Below, in pieces: positions 7,417-16,695 of a stretch of 64,000 nucleotides of DNA. The stretch is from assembly GCA_016787785.1 (NCBI GenBank), contig JAEUTO010000013.1, forward strand, positions 229,664-293,663. The letters are read 5' to 3'. Each line of letters starts with the position of its first letter. The stretch's first letter is position 1. Both the position numbers and the translations under genes were made by a program. Source of the stretch: Bacteroidia bacterium (GTDB taxonomy: Bacteria > Bacteroidota > Bacteroidia > B-17B0 > Aurantibacillaceae). Under the pieces are notes generated by a model. The model did not search any database, was not told where the DNA came from, and saw only the letters and a program-made list of their open reading frames with translations.

Positions 7417-9275
7417 GTAAGTCGTTAGAGGAAGTAAATTCGAGTGTAAACACTCAAACCGGTGGAAGCGTAAAAAGGCTCCTGGCTTTTTTAGGTCCTG
7501 CCTATATGATCAGCGTTGGTTATATGGACCCGGGTAACTGGGCAACCGATATTGCCGGCGGCAGTAAATTTGGTTTTAGTTTATTATGGGTTTTAGTAAT
7601 GAGCAACATTATTGCCTTATTGCTGCAAAGCCATTGTGTGCGTTTAGGAATTGTAAGTGGTAAAGACCTTGCACAGGCATCGCGCGAAACCTATCCAAGA
7701 TTTATTAATTTATTTTTATATGCTCTTGCGGAAATAGCAATAGCTGCTTGCGACCTGGCCGAAGTAATTGGCATGGCAATAGGGATACATCTGTTATTTC
7801 CCAGCATTGGCATTTTAACCGGCGTGTGCATTACCGTGCTGGATAGTTTTATCTTATTATTCTTATTAAATAAAGGTATTCGCAAATTAGAAGCCTTTAT
7901 TATTTGTCTGGTTCTTTTGATAGGTGTTTCATTTTTTATTCAACTATTAATTGCAAAGCCGGAAGTTTCAGAAATTGCAGGTGGATTATTTCCATTCATT
8001 CAAAACGATGAAGCGCTTTATATTGCTATTGGTATTATTGGCGCAACCGTAATGCCCCACAATTTATATTTACATAGCTCGTTGGTTCAAACCCGAAAGT
8101 TTGACCGAACACCCAAAGAAATAAAAAAAGCAATACGTTTTAATACCATTGATAGCGCTGTTGCGTTGAACTTAGCTTTATTCGTAAATGCTGCCATATT
8201 AATTTTAGCCGCCACTACTTTTCACAAGCAGGGAAAAAATGACGTAACCGAGATACAGGATGCGCATCAATTGTTAGCGCCCATGCTGGGCAGCACACTT
8301 GCTCCTATTTTATTTGCTGTTGCTTTAATTGCAGCAGGACAAAGTTCTACCATTACAGGCACTTTAGCAGGGCAGGTTGTAATGGAAGGTTATTTAAATT
8401 TACGTTTACAACCCTGGATAAGAAGATTGCTAACACGTTTAATTGCTATTGTGCCTGCTTTTTTGACCATCTTAATTTTGGGTGATGGCGCTACCGGAAA
8501 ACTATTAATTCTTAGCCAGGTTATTTTGAGTTTACAATTAGGCTTTGCTGTTATTCCACTCATTCATTTTGTAAGTGATAAAAAGAAAATGGGCGATTAC
8601 GTAATTCCATTGTGGCAAAAAATACTATCGTGGATCGCGGCGCTCACAATTATTTCGTTGAATGTAAAATTGGTTTTTAGCGAAATTGCCGATCTTTTAT
8701 TTACAAGCAGTTCTCCCATTCTGATAAGTTTTACCATTGTACCAATTTGTATCTTTTGTTTTTTAATGTTGATCTACATTACTGTTGTTCCTTTTATTAC
8801 AAAAGAAAAAGAAAATAAACGCAGAGGTTTTCATGATGAATTAGAGCCCTTAAAACTGGATTTCCAGGCCAGTGTTAAACGTATTGCTGTAACTGTAGAT
8901 TTTAGCCCAAGTGATAATAAAGCCATTAATAAAGCGCTGCAATTAGGTGATAAAAGTTCTACCTTAATTTTAATTCACATTTTAGAAAGCACCAACGCCA
9001 TGGTTTATGGTGAAGACTCTTTTGACTTTGAACGTGAAGAAGATTATCAAAAATTAAAAAAATACCAGCAGGAGTTAGAAGCGCAAAATATTACAACAGA
9101 AATACAATTAGGCTTTGGTATTCCAAAATTGGCGATCCCACAACTGATCATTAAAAATAATTGTGATATTATTATAATGGGAACCCATGGCCACCGTACA
9201 ATAAAAGATATTTTATTAGGAAGCACAATTGAAAGTGTGCGGCACGAAATTAAAATTCCGTTGGTGTTGGTTTAA
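7413..9275 (+). CDS. mntH: NRAMP-family divalent metal transporter fused to a universal stress protein (UspA) domain
   Basis: Residues of about 20-470 form an NRAMP transporter: D-P-G-N in the first membrane helix (39-42), M-P-H-N (214-217) in helix 6, and the GQSSTITGTLAGQ segment. It should import Mn2+ and/or Fe2+ with protons across the inner membrane. After the last helix comes a cytoplasmic linker, and then residues 487-620 form a complete UspA-like domain (VKRIAVTVDFSPSD at its start; G-T-H-G-H and G-S-x-x-E near the end, the nucleotide-binding loop pattern). The total of 620 residues is far above a plain MntH (about 410). Its start overlaps the regulator gene by 4 bases and its end overlaps the convergent glycosyltransferase by 4 bases. 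Confidence 0.92.
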   Translation: MSKSLEEVNSSVNTQTGGSVKRLLAFLGPAYMISVGYMDPGNWATDIAGGSKFGFSLLWVLVMSNIIALLLQSHCVRLGIVSGKDLAQASRETYPRFINLFLYALAEIAIAACDLAEVIGMAIGIHLLFPSIGILTGVCITVLDSFILLFLLNKGIRKLEAFIICLVLLIGVSFFIQLLIAKPEVSEIAGGLFPFIQNDEALYIAIGIIGATVMPHNLYLHSSLVQTRKFDRTPKEIKKAIRFNTIDSAVALNLALFVNAAILILAATTFHKQGKNDVTEIQDAHQLLAPMLGSTLAPILFAVALIAAGQSSTITGTLAGQVVMEGYLNLRLQPWIRRLLTRLIAIVPAFLTILILGDGATGKLLILSQVILSLQLGFAVIPLIHFVSDKKKMGDYVIPLWQKILSWIAALTIISLNVKLVFSEIADLLFTSSSPILISFTIVPICIFCFLMLIYITVVPFITKEKENKRRGFHDELEPLKLDFQASVKRIAVTVDFSPSDNKAINKALQLGDKSSTLILIHILESTNAMVYGEDSFDFEREEDYQKLKKYQQELEAQNITTEIQLGFGIPKLAIPQLIIKNNCDIIIMGTHGHRTIKDILLGSTIESVRHEIKIPLVLV

Positions 9276-10399
9276 ATTACTTCCAGCAATTTGTTAATAT
9301 TAACCTGGTTAAAATAAACCTCAAGGCTTTTTTTCCTTTCTTCGATAATTTTGGGCTTAACTTCCGATTCCATTAAATTATTTATAAGCTCGATATAACG
9401 CTCGGGTACATTACTTATAAAAATACCGCTTTTGTCTCCTCCAATAATATGTGTACCTACGATCATTTTTGGATTACAGATCACAAACCTTCCTGTAAAT
9501 AAAACGTTAAGCAATTTTAATTTTAAACCTGTTGCCTGAAAGGTATGCAAACAATGAATTTGCGCATTCACTATCAGCTCTTCCATTTTTTCGGCTGGTG
9601 GATTTTCTATTAGTTCAATATGCGTATACCCGTCAATACTCTTCCTTAAAAATTCAGGTGGATTTAATCCGGCTATAATAACCTTATGAAGCACCTTACA
9701 AAATACATTATTGATAAGCCATAAAGCGGATTCGTAATTTTCGGAAATACTTAAATTACCGTTATATAAAATATAACCGCCCTTGCCGTTTTTTATTTTC
9801 ACTTCATTGTTTGGATGAAAACTTGGCAGATACATTGTTTTTACCTTTGGGTAATTATGTTTAAAATAGGCAGCGTCATTTTCATTTACGGCCAAAATAA
9901 TATCTGCAAAATTGACGATCTTTTCAAAGCGTTTTAATTTTCCCGCCTCGGTTCTTAAATAAAATCGCTTCGACGCATTTCGTTCAGACAAGGATAATTG
10001 CAAATAATACTCGTGTTCTATGTTACTGTGGCGGTATATTTTTTTTCTGTTCTTAAAACGTTCGTCGCTCAATAAATAACAAGTATGCAATACTTCAAAA
10101 AGTATTGGGAAATCGTTTGATAATAAATTTCTTTCTAATTCTACCGATTGCCTTGATTTAACGTTATAAGGCAGGGAAGATAAAAAAGATAACGTTCCCG
10201 TCTTGCGCGGATAATAATATACTTTTTCGCACAAAGCTTCTAATTCTTTCGAAGCGTCTCGCCCATATGCAAAACAATGGAGATGAACTTTTACACCCAT
10301 CTTTTTTAGCCAAACCAATTTATAATACACATCAATTACCCCGCCGTAGTTTGCAGGAAAAGGAACATCAAAAGAAATTATGTTAATGGCTTTTGTCAC
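9272..10399 (-). CDS. Glycosyltransferase, GT4/GT1-like fold
   Basis: A 375-residue soluble protein beginning INIISFDVPFPANYGGVIDV, the usual N-terminal nucleotide-sugar transferase start with the Gly-Gly loop. Further family-like features are YILYNGNLSISENYESALWLINNV (second Rossmann domain entry), ENPPAEKMEELI, and the acceptor region HTFQATGLKLKLLNVL. Donor and acceptor cannot be predicted. It lies 19 bases after the BtuG-like gene on the same strand and could be the last gene of the B12 transcript, although no B12-related role is known for this family. Confidence 0.8.
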   Translation of the reverse strand: MTKAINIISFDVPFPANYGGVIDVYYKLVWLKKMGVKVHLHCFAYGRDASKELEALCEKVYYYPRKTGTLSFLSSLPYNVKSRQSVELERNLLSNDFPILFEVLHTCYLLSDERFKNRKKIYRHSNIEHEYYLQLSLSERNASKRFYLRTEAGKLKRFEKIVNFADIILAVNENDAAYFKHNYPKVKTMYLPSFHPNNEVKIKNGKGGYILYNGNLSISENYESALWLINNVFCKVLHKVIIAGLNPPEFLRKSIDGYTHIELIENPPAEKMEELIVNAQIHCLHTFQATGLKLKLLNVLFTGRFVICNPKMIVGTHIIGGDKSGIFISNVPERYIELINNLMESEVKPKIIEERKKSLEVYFNQVNINKLLEVI

Positions 10400-10418
10400 C
10401 GGTCAAAGATGACCATTT

Positions 10419-11453
10419 TTATTCAAAATAAAAACCGTTGGCAATTAATCCGGCCTTAAAGTATTTTTTCTGGCTCCCGTCGGTATTATAAATGTAGATA
10501 TTTGACTTTTGGTTAAAATTCAATGCGTCAGAAGCGTAAAGGGTATGATCGTTAGGATTAATACCCAAGCCGTAAAACGTTTTTGTGCCTTTTGCTATAA
10601 ATGCTGCTGAAGGAAGGTTGTTATCTGAAATAGCCATGCGGTAGATGCCGCCACTTAAAAAATAAAGGGTGTCTTTTGTTTTATTTAAACATAAACGAAA
10701 GGGCGATTCGCTTACATTAAATGAAAAAGAGATCTCTATTTGATTTGTTATAGGGTTTATTCTTGATAGTTTCCCGGCAATAGTATTTGTTTGATCGCCG
10801 CTACTTAAAACCCACACTTTGTCATTTTTGTCTATCACAATACTTCCTGCATTTGTTCCCACATCAATGCTATCTGCTTTTGTATTATTTACGGTATTAA
10901 TAACGTAAGTATAATTTCTTTTGGTATTAGTTACAAAAGCCTTGTTATAAATTAATGCCATTTCTTCCGTAAAACCAGGGCAAGCAATAGAATCGACCTT
11001 TGTATTTGAGTTAAGATCTATGATGCTTATTTCGTTACCATTATAATCGCTTACATAGGCTTTTTGATTTGTAATAGGTAAAATATAACGAGGTGAGGTT
11101 AGTTTAGTGATCTGCGTTAATTTTTTAAATTGATCGTCGCACACAATAATTTTACCCGAGTTATTTACAACCAAATAAAATTTACCATTAATTTTAGTTA
11201 AACTTTGGGCTACATCGCCAATAGCTGGCGAAGCAGTATTTTGCGTTTGATAAAAATTCTCTATCACCGCATCGTTACCTGTATCGTATAAGGAAATAGA
11301 AGAATTACCTGAACCAAAGTTACCTTCGTTTATAATGTAAACTTTTTTTGCATTCGTTAATTGCACTTGCGGCTGAACACTATCCTGCGGTTTATCTTTA
11401 ACACAAGAAACCGTTACCGATAAAAAAATACTTATGACTATGATGTTTTTCAT
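10419..11453 (-). CDS. btuG: BtuG-like surface lipoprotein (DUF5074 / YncE-type beta-propeller)
   Basis: A 344-residue lipoprotein: signal sequence with a lipobox ending at Cys17 (SVTVSC), then repeated strands of a YVTN-type seven-bladed propeller. The start of the mature domain (VYIINEGNFGSGNSSISLYD) is typical of the DUF5074 group to which the high-affinity cobalamin-binding BtuG of Bacteroides belongs. In Bacteroides BtuG sits on the cell surface as a lid over BtuB. Here it lies in the riboswitch-controlled locus with a BtuB-like receptor, which supports the call. Sequence identity to BtuG was not measured. A terminator-like hairpin separates it from the previous gene. Confidence 0.75.
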   Translation of the reverse strand: MKNIIVISIFLSVTVSCVKDKPQDSVQPQVQLTNAKKVYIINEGNFGSGNSSISLYDTGNDAVIENFYQTQNTASPAIGDVAQSLTKINGKFYLVVNNSGKIIVCDDQFKKLTQITKLTSPRYILPITNQKAYVSDYNGNEISIIDLNSNTKVDSIACPGFTEEMALIYNKAFVTNTKRNYTYVINTVNNTKADSIDVGTNAGSIVIDKNDKVWVLSSGDQTNTIAGKLSRINPITNQIEISFSFNVSESPFRLCLNKTKDTLYFLSGGIYRMAISDNNLPSAAFIAKGTKTFYGLGINPNDHTLYASDALNFNQKSNIYIYNTDGSQKKYFKAGLIANGFYFE

Positions 11454-11457
11454 GATG

Positions 11458-11489
11458 AAAAAGAAGGCGCATACACTTAATGCGCCTTC
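11458..11489 (-). terminator. Terminator-like hairpin between the DUF4465 gene and the btuG-like gene
   Basis: Perfect 10-base stem GAAGGCGCAT / ATGCGCCTTC with a 7-base loop, followed on the minus strand by TTTTTC and then the btuG-like ATG. It fills most of the 45-base gap between the two genes, so it could end part of the transcripts or stabilise the upstream mRNA. Confidence 0.7.
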
Positions 11490-11498
11490 AAAATAATT

Positions 11499-12452
11499 TT
11501 AGTTTTTAATTAACTTCTTCATGGTTTTTTGACCAGCCGAACTCAGCTCTAAAAAATAAATTCCATTTGGTAAATCATGAACATCCAAAACTGTTTGCAT
11601 GTCATTTACTTGTTGTGAATAGATGATCTTACCTGCAACATCCATTAATGCAACAGTTCCCTCGGCTTTTAGATCTGATCGTATTGTAAGGATAGAACTG
11701 AAAGGATTTGGATAAACACTTAAATTAAAATTCGTTTTATTTTCAGCCAAACCAACACTGGATTGTGTATTGGTAAAATTATCCATGCCAAAAAACAAGG
11801 GGGTGTTTGGTCCAAAAGAACCATTGTCACTGGTGAACATAAAAAATTTAAGACTGTCAACATTTCCTAAAGTGGAGGTGTTTACCCACTGCCAGGTATC
11901 TACTAAATAATCAAAAGTATTATTAGCGAAACGAAAATCAGCTAAATAAAACGGAACGCTGTCTGCTACTAGAACACCCCCTTTGTAACCTCTAACCGTT
12001 ACTTTAAAAAAATCGGGATCGTTGCCCGTTACGCCCCCAAATTTTTTGCCGAACGAATCGCCAAGTTTCATAGATTTATAAGCGTATGTTGTGTTGGTAA
12101 TATAAAAACCGCCAACGGTGTTAGATGGTGCGGTTAAATTAATAACGCCTTTATCTTGCCCAATAACATAAATGTTTGAGTTGTTGTATCCTTTTAAAGG
12201 TTTTACACCATACATATTTGTAAATCCTACCGTTGAGGAATCGTACTTGTTGGTGTAAGAAAATCCACCACTCCAATAACCGCTGTATTTGTGTTGGAAA
12301 GATGCTCCGCCAGTTGTAAATGACACACCTGTTGTGCTTGAATAAGCCGAATTTGTTGCGAGTGGTAAGCCTTCAAAATCGGCTACAATTGTTTGTGCAT
12401 TTATTGTAAAAAGACTCAAAGCTAGAGCTATAACAGTAATTGTTCTTTTCAT
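11499..12452 (-). CDS. DUF4465-like protein with T9SS type A sorting domain, probable B12-binding surface protein
   Basis: A 317-residue exported protein with a signal peptide ending in INAQ. The body (about 24-240) has the aromatic and glycine-rich pattern of DUF4465: GYWSGGFSYTNKYDSST, GFTNMYG, NSNIYVIGQD. Residues 245-317 are a T9SS type A sorting domain (SVYPNPF, MDVAGKII, LPNGIYFLEL, final KKLIKN). It lies between the BtuB-like and BtuG-like genes behind a cobalamin riboswitch. Proteins next to btuB in gut Bacteroides include B12-binding lipoproteins such as BtuH; a similar role here is an inference from position. Unlike those, this one is made for T9SS export rather than lipid anchoring. 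Confidence 0.8.
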   Translation of the reverse strand: MKRTITVIALALSLFTINAQTIVADFEGLPLATNSAYSSTTGVSFTTGGASFQHKYSGYWSGGFSYTNKYDSSTVGFTNMYGVKPLKGYNNSNIYVIGQDKGVINLTAPSNTVGGFYITNTTYAYKSMKLGDSFGKKFGGVTGNDPDFFKVTVRGYKGGVLVADSVPFYLADFRFANNTFDYLVDTWQWVNTSTLGNVDSLKFFMFTSDNGSFGPNTPLFFGMDNFTNTQSSVGLAENKTNFNLSVYPNPFSSILTIRSDLKAEGTVALMDVAGKIIYSQQVNDMQTVLDVHDLPNGIYFLELSSAGQKTMKKLIKN

Positions 12453-12463
12453 ATTTATTTTTT

Positions 12464-14404
12464 TTATGTGTTTTTCTTTTTTGTTTTAATTGTTATTCCA
12501 ATTTCATAATTTCTTAATGGCATGGGCCTGCCTTGTAATACAGCATAATTTTTATTCAATAAGTTATTGCAGGCAGTGTAAAGTATAAATTCTGCCAAAT
12601 TTGTATCAACGGAATAATTTAAACGTAATGATGAAACCTGGTAAGGATCTAACCATTGCGAATTATCACTTGTTGTAAAACGATAACCAACGTATTGGTT
12701 GAAAAAAGTTAATGCGGTTTTATTATAACCTATTAAAATAGTTGCGTTAACCGTATAACGTGGCGTATAAATTAATTGTTTGCGAACGGTATTATCGTTT
12801 TCCAATGAATTGGCTTCAACGGTTGACAGCACATAACCCGTTACAAGGTTTATTTTATAAGAGAACTTGTCTTTGTAGTAGTTAATTTTCCAGGTTGTTT
12901 CAGTTCCTCTGCTCCAAACCTGTTGCACATTTATTGGCGAAGGGTTTCCATTTACTCCCGGCACCCATAATATCCAGTTATCAATTTTCCTGCTATATGC
13001 TGCGCCGGAAATGAATATTGAAAAAGCATTGATTTGCGTTTTATAATTAACGCTGCCTTCACAGGTATATCCTTGTTCTGGTTTCAAATTTATGTCGCCG
13101 CCGGGTAACCAATATAATTCATTTAAAGTGGGTTGACGATATACCTTAGCGGTACTTGCCATTAAAACAACATGTTTGGTAAGATTGTATTCTGTCGAAA
13201 TATTTCCTGTTAAAGGCAAAGTACCAACACTGAAATACTCGGCGCGGCCCGAAACGTAAGTTAACCATTTACCGTTTAAAAAAGAAAATTTATTTCCTGC
13301 TAAAAACGAAGCCCTGCTTAATGTCTTTGTTGATTCATAATTAGTGGTGAAGGCAGAGCTTGAAGAAAAATTGAAGCCAAAATTTAATTGATGGTGTTGA
13401 TGCCAGGTTAAATAATTTTCATTCTCTGCAATGATCGTTTGCGTTTTATTTTTCGAAAAAAGAGAAGTTAAACTGTCGGTATAATTTATCTTATCTTCAA
13501 AAAATCCCGCTCTTAACCCTGACCTGAAATTTGAGTTGATAAAACTCCAGTTGGCTGTTACCCTTGCAGCATCATCGCGCTGGTATGTTTTACTTTCGGA
13601 TTGCAGATCAAAAGAAGGCAAACGGCGCTTGTTAGCATTTATCCAGGCGTTAACAGATAGTATGTTCTTTGCATTGATCAAAAATTTTATTTCCTGCATT
13701 AATCCCAGAAAATCATATGAAGCATTTTTTTGTTGTTTAACAGTATGCTCCTTATCTGTTGTATCCACGTAATTAAAATTATTTGCCGATCTGCTATTGT
13801 AGATCTTTGTTGAGGTAATAAATTTGCTGTTACTAAATGTTACATTTGTAGATATGTTCTTTAAACCAAAACTTCCGGCGCCAAAATTGGTAGAGGCTTT
13901 TAAACCCTGATCAAATAAGGGTTTATTATTAAGGTGGATACTTCCCCCAACGGCACCACTTCCCCACAGAGATGAAGAGCCGCCGTATTCCACCTCAATA
14001 TTTTCAAAAAGAAAGGAAGGCATTAAAGAAAGATCAGATTGGCCAAGCATCGCATTTTGAAGATTGAAGCCATTCCATAAAACGGCAGTTTGCGAAGCGT
14101 TGCCTCCTCTAAAAGCGGTAGTTGAAATTTGCCCGGGCCCGTAATTTTTTATGAATACAGGACTGTTAAAACTTAACACCTCTGCAATTGAATTAAATTT
14201 AAACTGTTCTTTGATCGTAGAATCGACTGGCTCTGTTTTTTTTCCTATTTGTGAAAGCTGTCTTTTTTTTGCGATCACCTCAACATTTTGTAACGCCACG
14301 GTATCTTGTTGCGCGAAACAATTTAAATTCGCAAACAAACAAGCCAGTATAACCTTAATATAATTAAGATCACAAGCAAAATGCTTATGTATTTTTAAGA
14401 TCAA
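12464..14404 (-). CDS. btuB: TonB-dependent outer-membrane receptor, BtuB-like cobalamin transporter
   Basis: A 646-residue receptor with a TonB-box-like start (DTVALQNVEVIAKK), a plug domain (about 40-155: STTAFRGGNASQTAVLWNG, GSSSLWGSGAVGGSIHL) and a C-terminal 22-strand-type barrel ending in aromatic strands. It has no carboxypeptidase-like N-terminal extension, so it belongs to the short BtuB type rather than SusC. Specificity for cobalamin follows from the riboswitch directly upstream and the BtuG-like gene downstream. The start is uncertain: no ATG is available, a TTG gives MILKIHKHF, and the signal peptide core (IKVILACLFANLNCFAQ) begins some 16 residues later. Confidence 0.88.
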   Translation of the reverse strand: MILKIHKHFACDLNYIKVILACLFANLNCFAQQDTVALQNVEVIAKKRQLSQIGKKTEPVDSTIKEQFKFNSIAEVLSFNSPVFIKNYGPGQISTTAFRGGNASQTAVLWNGFNLQNAMLGQSDLSLMPSFLFENIEVEYGGSSSLWGSGAVGGSIHLNNKPLFDQGLKASTNFGAGSFGLKNISTNVTFSNSKFITSTKIYNSRSANNFNYVDTTDKEHTVKQQKNASYDFLGLMQEIKFLINAKNILSVNAWINANKRRLPSFDLQSESKTYQRDDAARVTANWSFINSNFRSGLRAGFFEDKINYTDSLTSLFSKNKTQTIIAENENYLTWHQHHQLNFGFNFSSSSAFTTNYESTKTLSRASFLAGNKFSFLNGKWLTYVSGRAEYFSVGTLPLTGNISTEYNLTKHVVLMASTAKVYRQPTLNELYWLPGGDINLKPEQGYTCEGSVNYKTQINAFSIFISGAAYSRKIDNWILWVPGVNGNPSPINVQQVWSRGTETTWKINYYKDKFSYKINLVTGYVLSTVEANSLENDNTVRKQLIYTPRYTVNATILIGYNKTALTFFNQYVGYRFTTSDNSQWLDPYQVSSLRLNYSVDTNLAEFILYTACNNLLNKNYAVLQGRPMPLRNYEIGITIKTKKKNT

Positions 14405-14452
14405 TTTTTTTGATACTTCTTGCGCGTCCTTGGCTCCACCTCCCGAAAGCCG

Positions 14453-14646
14453 TAAACATTGTACATTTGGCAGGTCTTCTGACTTATCCTTAATAAAACG
14501 CCTTCCCGTTTTAACAGTGGCTTAGAATGTTTTATTTCCAAAAGGACTCACAGCAGCGGGTACTATTAGCGATTTGCACGCTATTCCCTATTAATCTTTT
14601 GCTTGCCCGAATGACATTTTTATAGTCAGGCGGGTTTAAAAAAGAA
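14453..14646 (-). ncRNA. Cobalamin riboswitch
   Basis: On the minus strand the leader contains, in order, AGGGAATAGCGTGCAAATC, TACCCGCTGCTGTGAG, AGCCACTG, GGAAGGCG and the B12 box AGTCAGAAGACCTGCC. These are the conserved blocks of the adenosylcobalamin-type aptamer in correct order and spacing. Downstream, before the receptor start, lies GGCTTTCGGGAGGTGGAGCC, which can fold on itself and contains the only SD-like GGAGGTG I noticed in the window. It is therefore a candidate expression platform. B12 should reduce expression of the receptor locus. Confidence 0.95.
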
Positions 14647-14658
14647 CCAATTGCAAGG

Positions 14659-14666
14659 CAAAGATA
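14659..14666 (-). promoter_or_regulatory. Probable -7 box of the riboswitch-btuB transcript
   Basis: TATCTTTG on the minus strand, just upstream of the first conserved aptamer bases. It matches TAnnTTTG; the -33 TTTG at the expected distance is not convincing. Confidence 0.55.
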
Positions 14667-14717
14667 AAGAATTGTATTTTAATTAAAGAATTTATTTTTT
14701 CTTTGCAGTCGAAACCA

Positions 14718-15398
14718 ATGGAACAAGCACAAAAAATAGAATTGATAAATTATCTAACCGGGTTTATTTCTGATAGTCGCAAAAAACGTTTTGATGAAGT
14801 ATTAGGTCAGCGCACCGATCATCTGAGAATTGTTTTGGAAGACGTTTATCAGGGTCACAATGCAGCAGCTATTTTAAGAAGCAGCGATTGTTTTGGCATA
14901 CAAAATATACATTATATTGAAGGAAGAAATTCGATGAAAATGAGCGCGGATGTGGATATGGGTAGTAGCAAATGGCTTAACATTCATAAACACAGAGGGC
15001 ATGAGAATAATACGCTCGAAGCTATAAAAGAATTAAAAAGTAAAGGTTACAGAATAGTTGCAACAACGCCGCATAAAGATGATTGTACAATTGATAAATT
15101 ACCGGTAGATAAAAAACTGGCTTTATTTTTTGGAACAGAAATAGAAGGGATTTCGCAAACGATCTTTGATAACGCGGATGAGTTTGTAAAAATACCAATG
15201 TATGGTTTTACAGAAAGTTTTAACGTGAGTGTTTGCGCTGCATTATGTCTATATGAATTAACCACCCGTATCAGAAAAACAGTACCCGATCATCTACTAA
15301 CCGAAGATGAAAAAATTGATATTTATTTTGATTGGTTGGTGAATAGTATTGATGCGAGCGTTGGCTTGATAGAGAATTTTTACAAGGAAAAAAAGTAA
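14718..15398 (+). CDS. trmH: TrmH-family RNA 2'-O-methyltransferase (SpoU), probably tRNA Gm18
   Basis: A 226-residue SPOUT enzyme. The three knot motifs are present: HNAAAILRSSDCFGIQNIHYIE (motif 1, Asn and Arg), LALFFGTEIEGIS (motif 2) and IPMYGFTESFNVSVCAALCLYEL (motif 3, with the N-x-S-x-A pattern). Length and the absence of an extra N-terminal RNA-binding domain suit TrmH, which methylates G18 of tRNA, better than RlmB; the target is not provable here. I chose ATG at 14718; a TTG 15 bases upstream in the same frame lies inside a TTTG promoter-like sequence. It is divergent from the B12 locus. Confidence 0.88.
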   Translation: MEQAQKIELINYLTGFISDSRKKRFDEVLGQRTDHLRIVLEDVYQGHNAAAILRSSDCFGIQNIHYIEGRNSMKMSADVDMGSSKWLNIHKHRGHENNTLEAIKELKSKGYRIVATTPHKDDCTIDKLPVDKKLALFFGTEIEGISQTIFDNADEFVKIPMYGFTESFNVSVCAALCLYELTTRIRKTVPDHLLTEDEKIDIYFDWLVNSIDASVGLIENFYKEKK

Positions 15399-15403
15399 AC
15401 ATT

Positions 15404-16525
15404 TTAATCCATAAAAAAATCAGAAGCAATGCCATCGGCATACAAACGCGCTTGCGCAGTTAAAGTATAAACGCCTTTATTCTCTTCAAAATCGTTCTGT
15501 TTTTCGTTTATTTTTTTTAAAAAATGAGTATGGATCTTTTCTCCAAAAAGTTGTTTGATTTCTTCAACATTACAACCCCAAATGGTACGCAAACGCGTTA
15601 AAACATATTCGTTATACCTATCGTTAACACTCAATTCTTCTTTCTCAAAATAGTTTGCGTTCTGTGAAATTGCTTTTATGTAAAGTGAATTATTTTTTAT
15701 ATTCCACTGCCGGGATGCTCCGTTAAACGAATGCGCAGAAGGACCAAGACCCAAATATTCTTTTTGCAACCAATAATTACTATTGTGTTTTGCAAAAAAG
15801 CCTGGTTTACCAAAATTTGAAATTTCGTAATGAATAAAATTTTCCTCTTTCAAAATATCCGACATCAATAAAAACTGTTTGCTGCTCAGCTCATCATTTA
15901 CCGGAGGTTCTTTTCCTTTGGCGTTTTGAATTCCCAGAACAGTTTTATTTTCTATTGTTAAATTGTAAGAAGATATGTGCTGCGTGTTTAAACTAACGGT
16001 TTGCAGGACTGTGTTTTCCCAGCTTTTAAGATCCTGGAATTTACTGCCATAGATAAGATCGATGGTTATGTTGTTAAAACCGGCGTCCTGAGCCATTTTT
16101 ACAGAACTTACAGATTGCGAGGCGTTATGAGCACGGTTCATCCATTTTAATTCTTGGTCATTAAAACTTTGCAATCCAATGCTTAAACGATTGACACCTA
16201 ATGATTTCCATTCTTTTAGGTTTTCTAAAGAAATATCATCGGGATTGGCTTCTATGGTAATCTCGGAAGCGTTATCGTAACTAAAACGCTTGTTTAAGGC
16301 TTCAAAAATAGCTTCAAATTCTGCTCTGTTTAATAAACTTGGCGTTCCACCCCCAAAATATATACTTTCTAACTTATTGTTTTTTAAATAGTTATACCTC
16401 AACTCAATCTCTTTAACAAGTGAATTAACGAGCGAGTTTTTATCTTTTAAATTTGTACTGAAATGAAAATCGCAATAGCTGCAAGCCTGCCTGCAATAAG
16501 GAATATGTAAGTAAATGCCCGCCAA
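15404..16525 (-). CDS. hemW: Radical SAM heme chaperone HemW
   Basis: A 373-residue radical SAM protein. The cluster motif C-x3-C-x2-C is at 11, 15 and 18 (YCRQACSYCDF), preceded by the Y-L-H-I-P-Y start typical of HemN/HemW. GGGTPS and RLSIGLQSF follow, and a HemN C-terminal domain is present. HemW binds heme and delivers it to respiratory proteins. The short N-terminus and CxxxCxxC pattern favour HemW over true coproporphyrinogen dehydrogenase HemN, which has a longer N-terminal region. Start codon is TTG. It is convergent with trmH with 5 bases between. Confidence 0.9.
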   Translation of the reverse strand: MAGIYLHIPYCRQACSYCDFHFSTNLKDKNSLVNSLVKEIELRYNYLKNNKLESIYFGGGTPSLLNRAEFEAIFEALNKRFSYDNASEITIEANPDDISLENLKEWKSLGVNRLSIGLQSFNDQELKWMNRAHNASQSVSSVKMAQDAGFNNITIDLIYGSKFQDLKSWENTVLQTVSLNTQHISSYNLTIENKTVLGIQNAKGKEPPVNDELSSKQFLLMSDILKEENFIHYEISNFGKPGFFAKHNSNYWLQKEYLGLGPSAHSFNGASRQWNIKNNSLYIKAISQNANYFEKEELSVNDRYNEYVLTRLRTIWGCNVEEIKQLFGEKIHTHFLKKINEKQNDFEENKGVYTLTAQARLYADGIASDFFMD

Positions 16526-16695
16526 ACGCTTGTTATTATTGAGTTTATTGATGAAAGTTGTTTAAGCAAAGATTAATGGGTAAATCTATTACATTAAATG
16601 CTCAAATTTGGTCTTTTTCCTCAAAAAAATTTAATTTTTTTAACGATTTGTATAATATTTATTATATTAGCAGCCTATAAACTCATAATTAAAGT

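Noticed and set aside
14703..14717. TTG at 14703 as start of trmH
   Set aside because: It lies in a TTTG promoter-like stretch; ATG at 14718 fits better.
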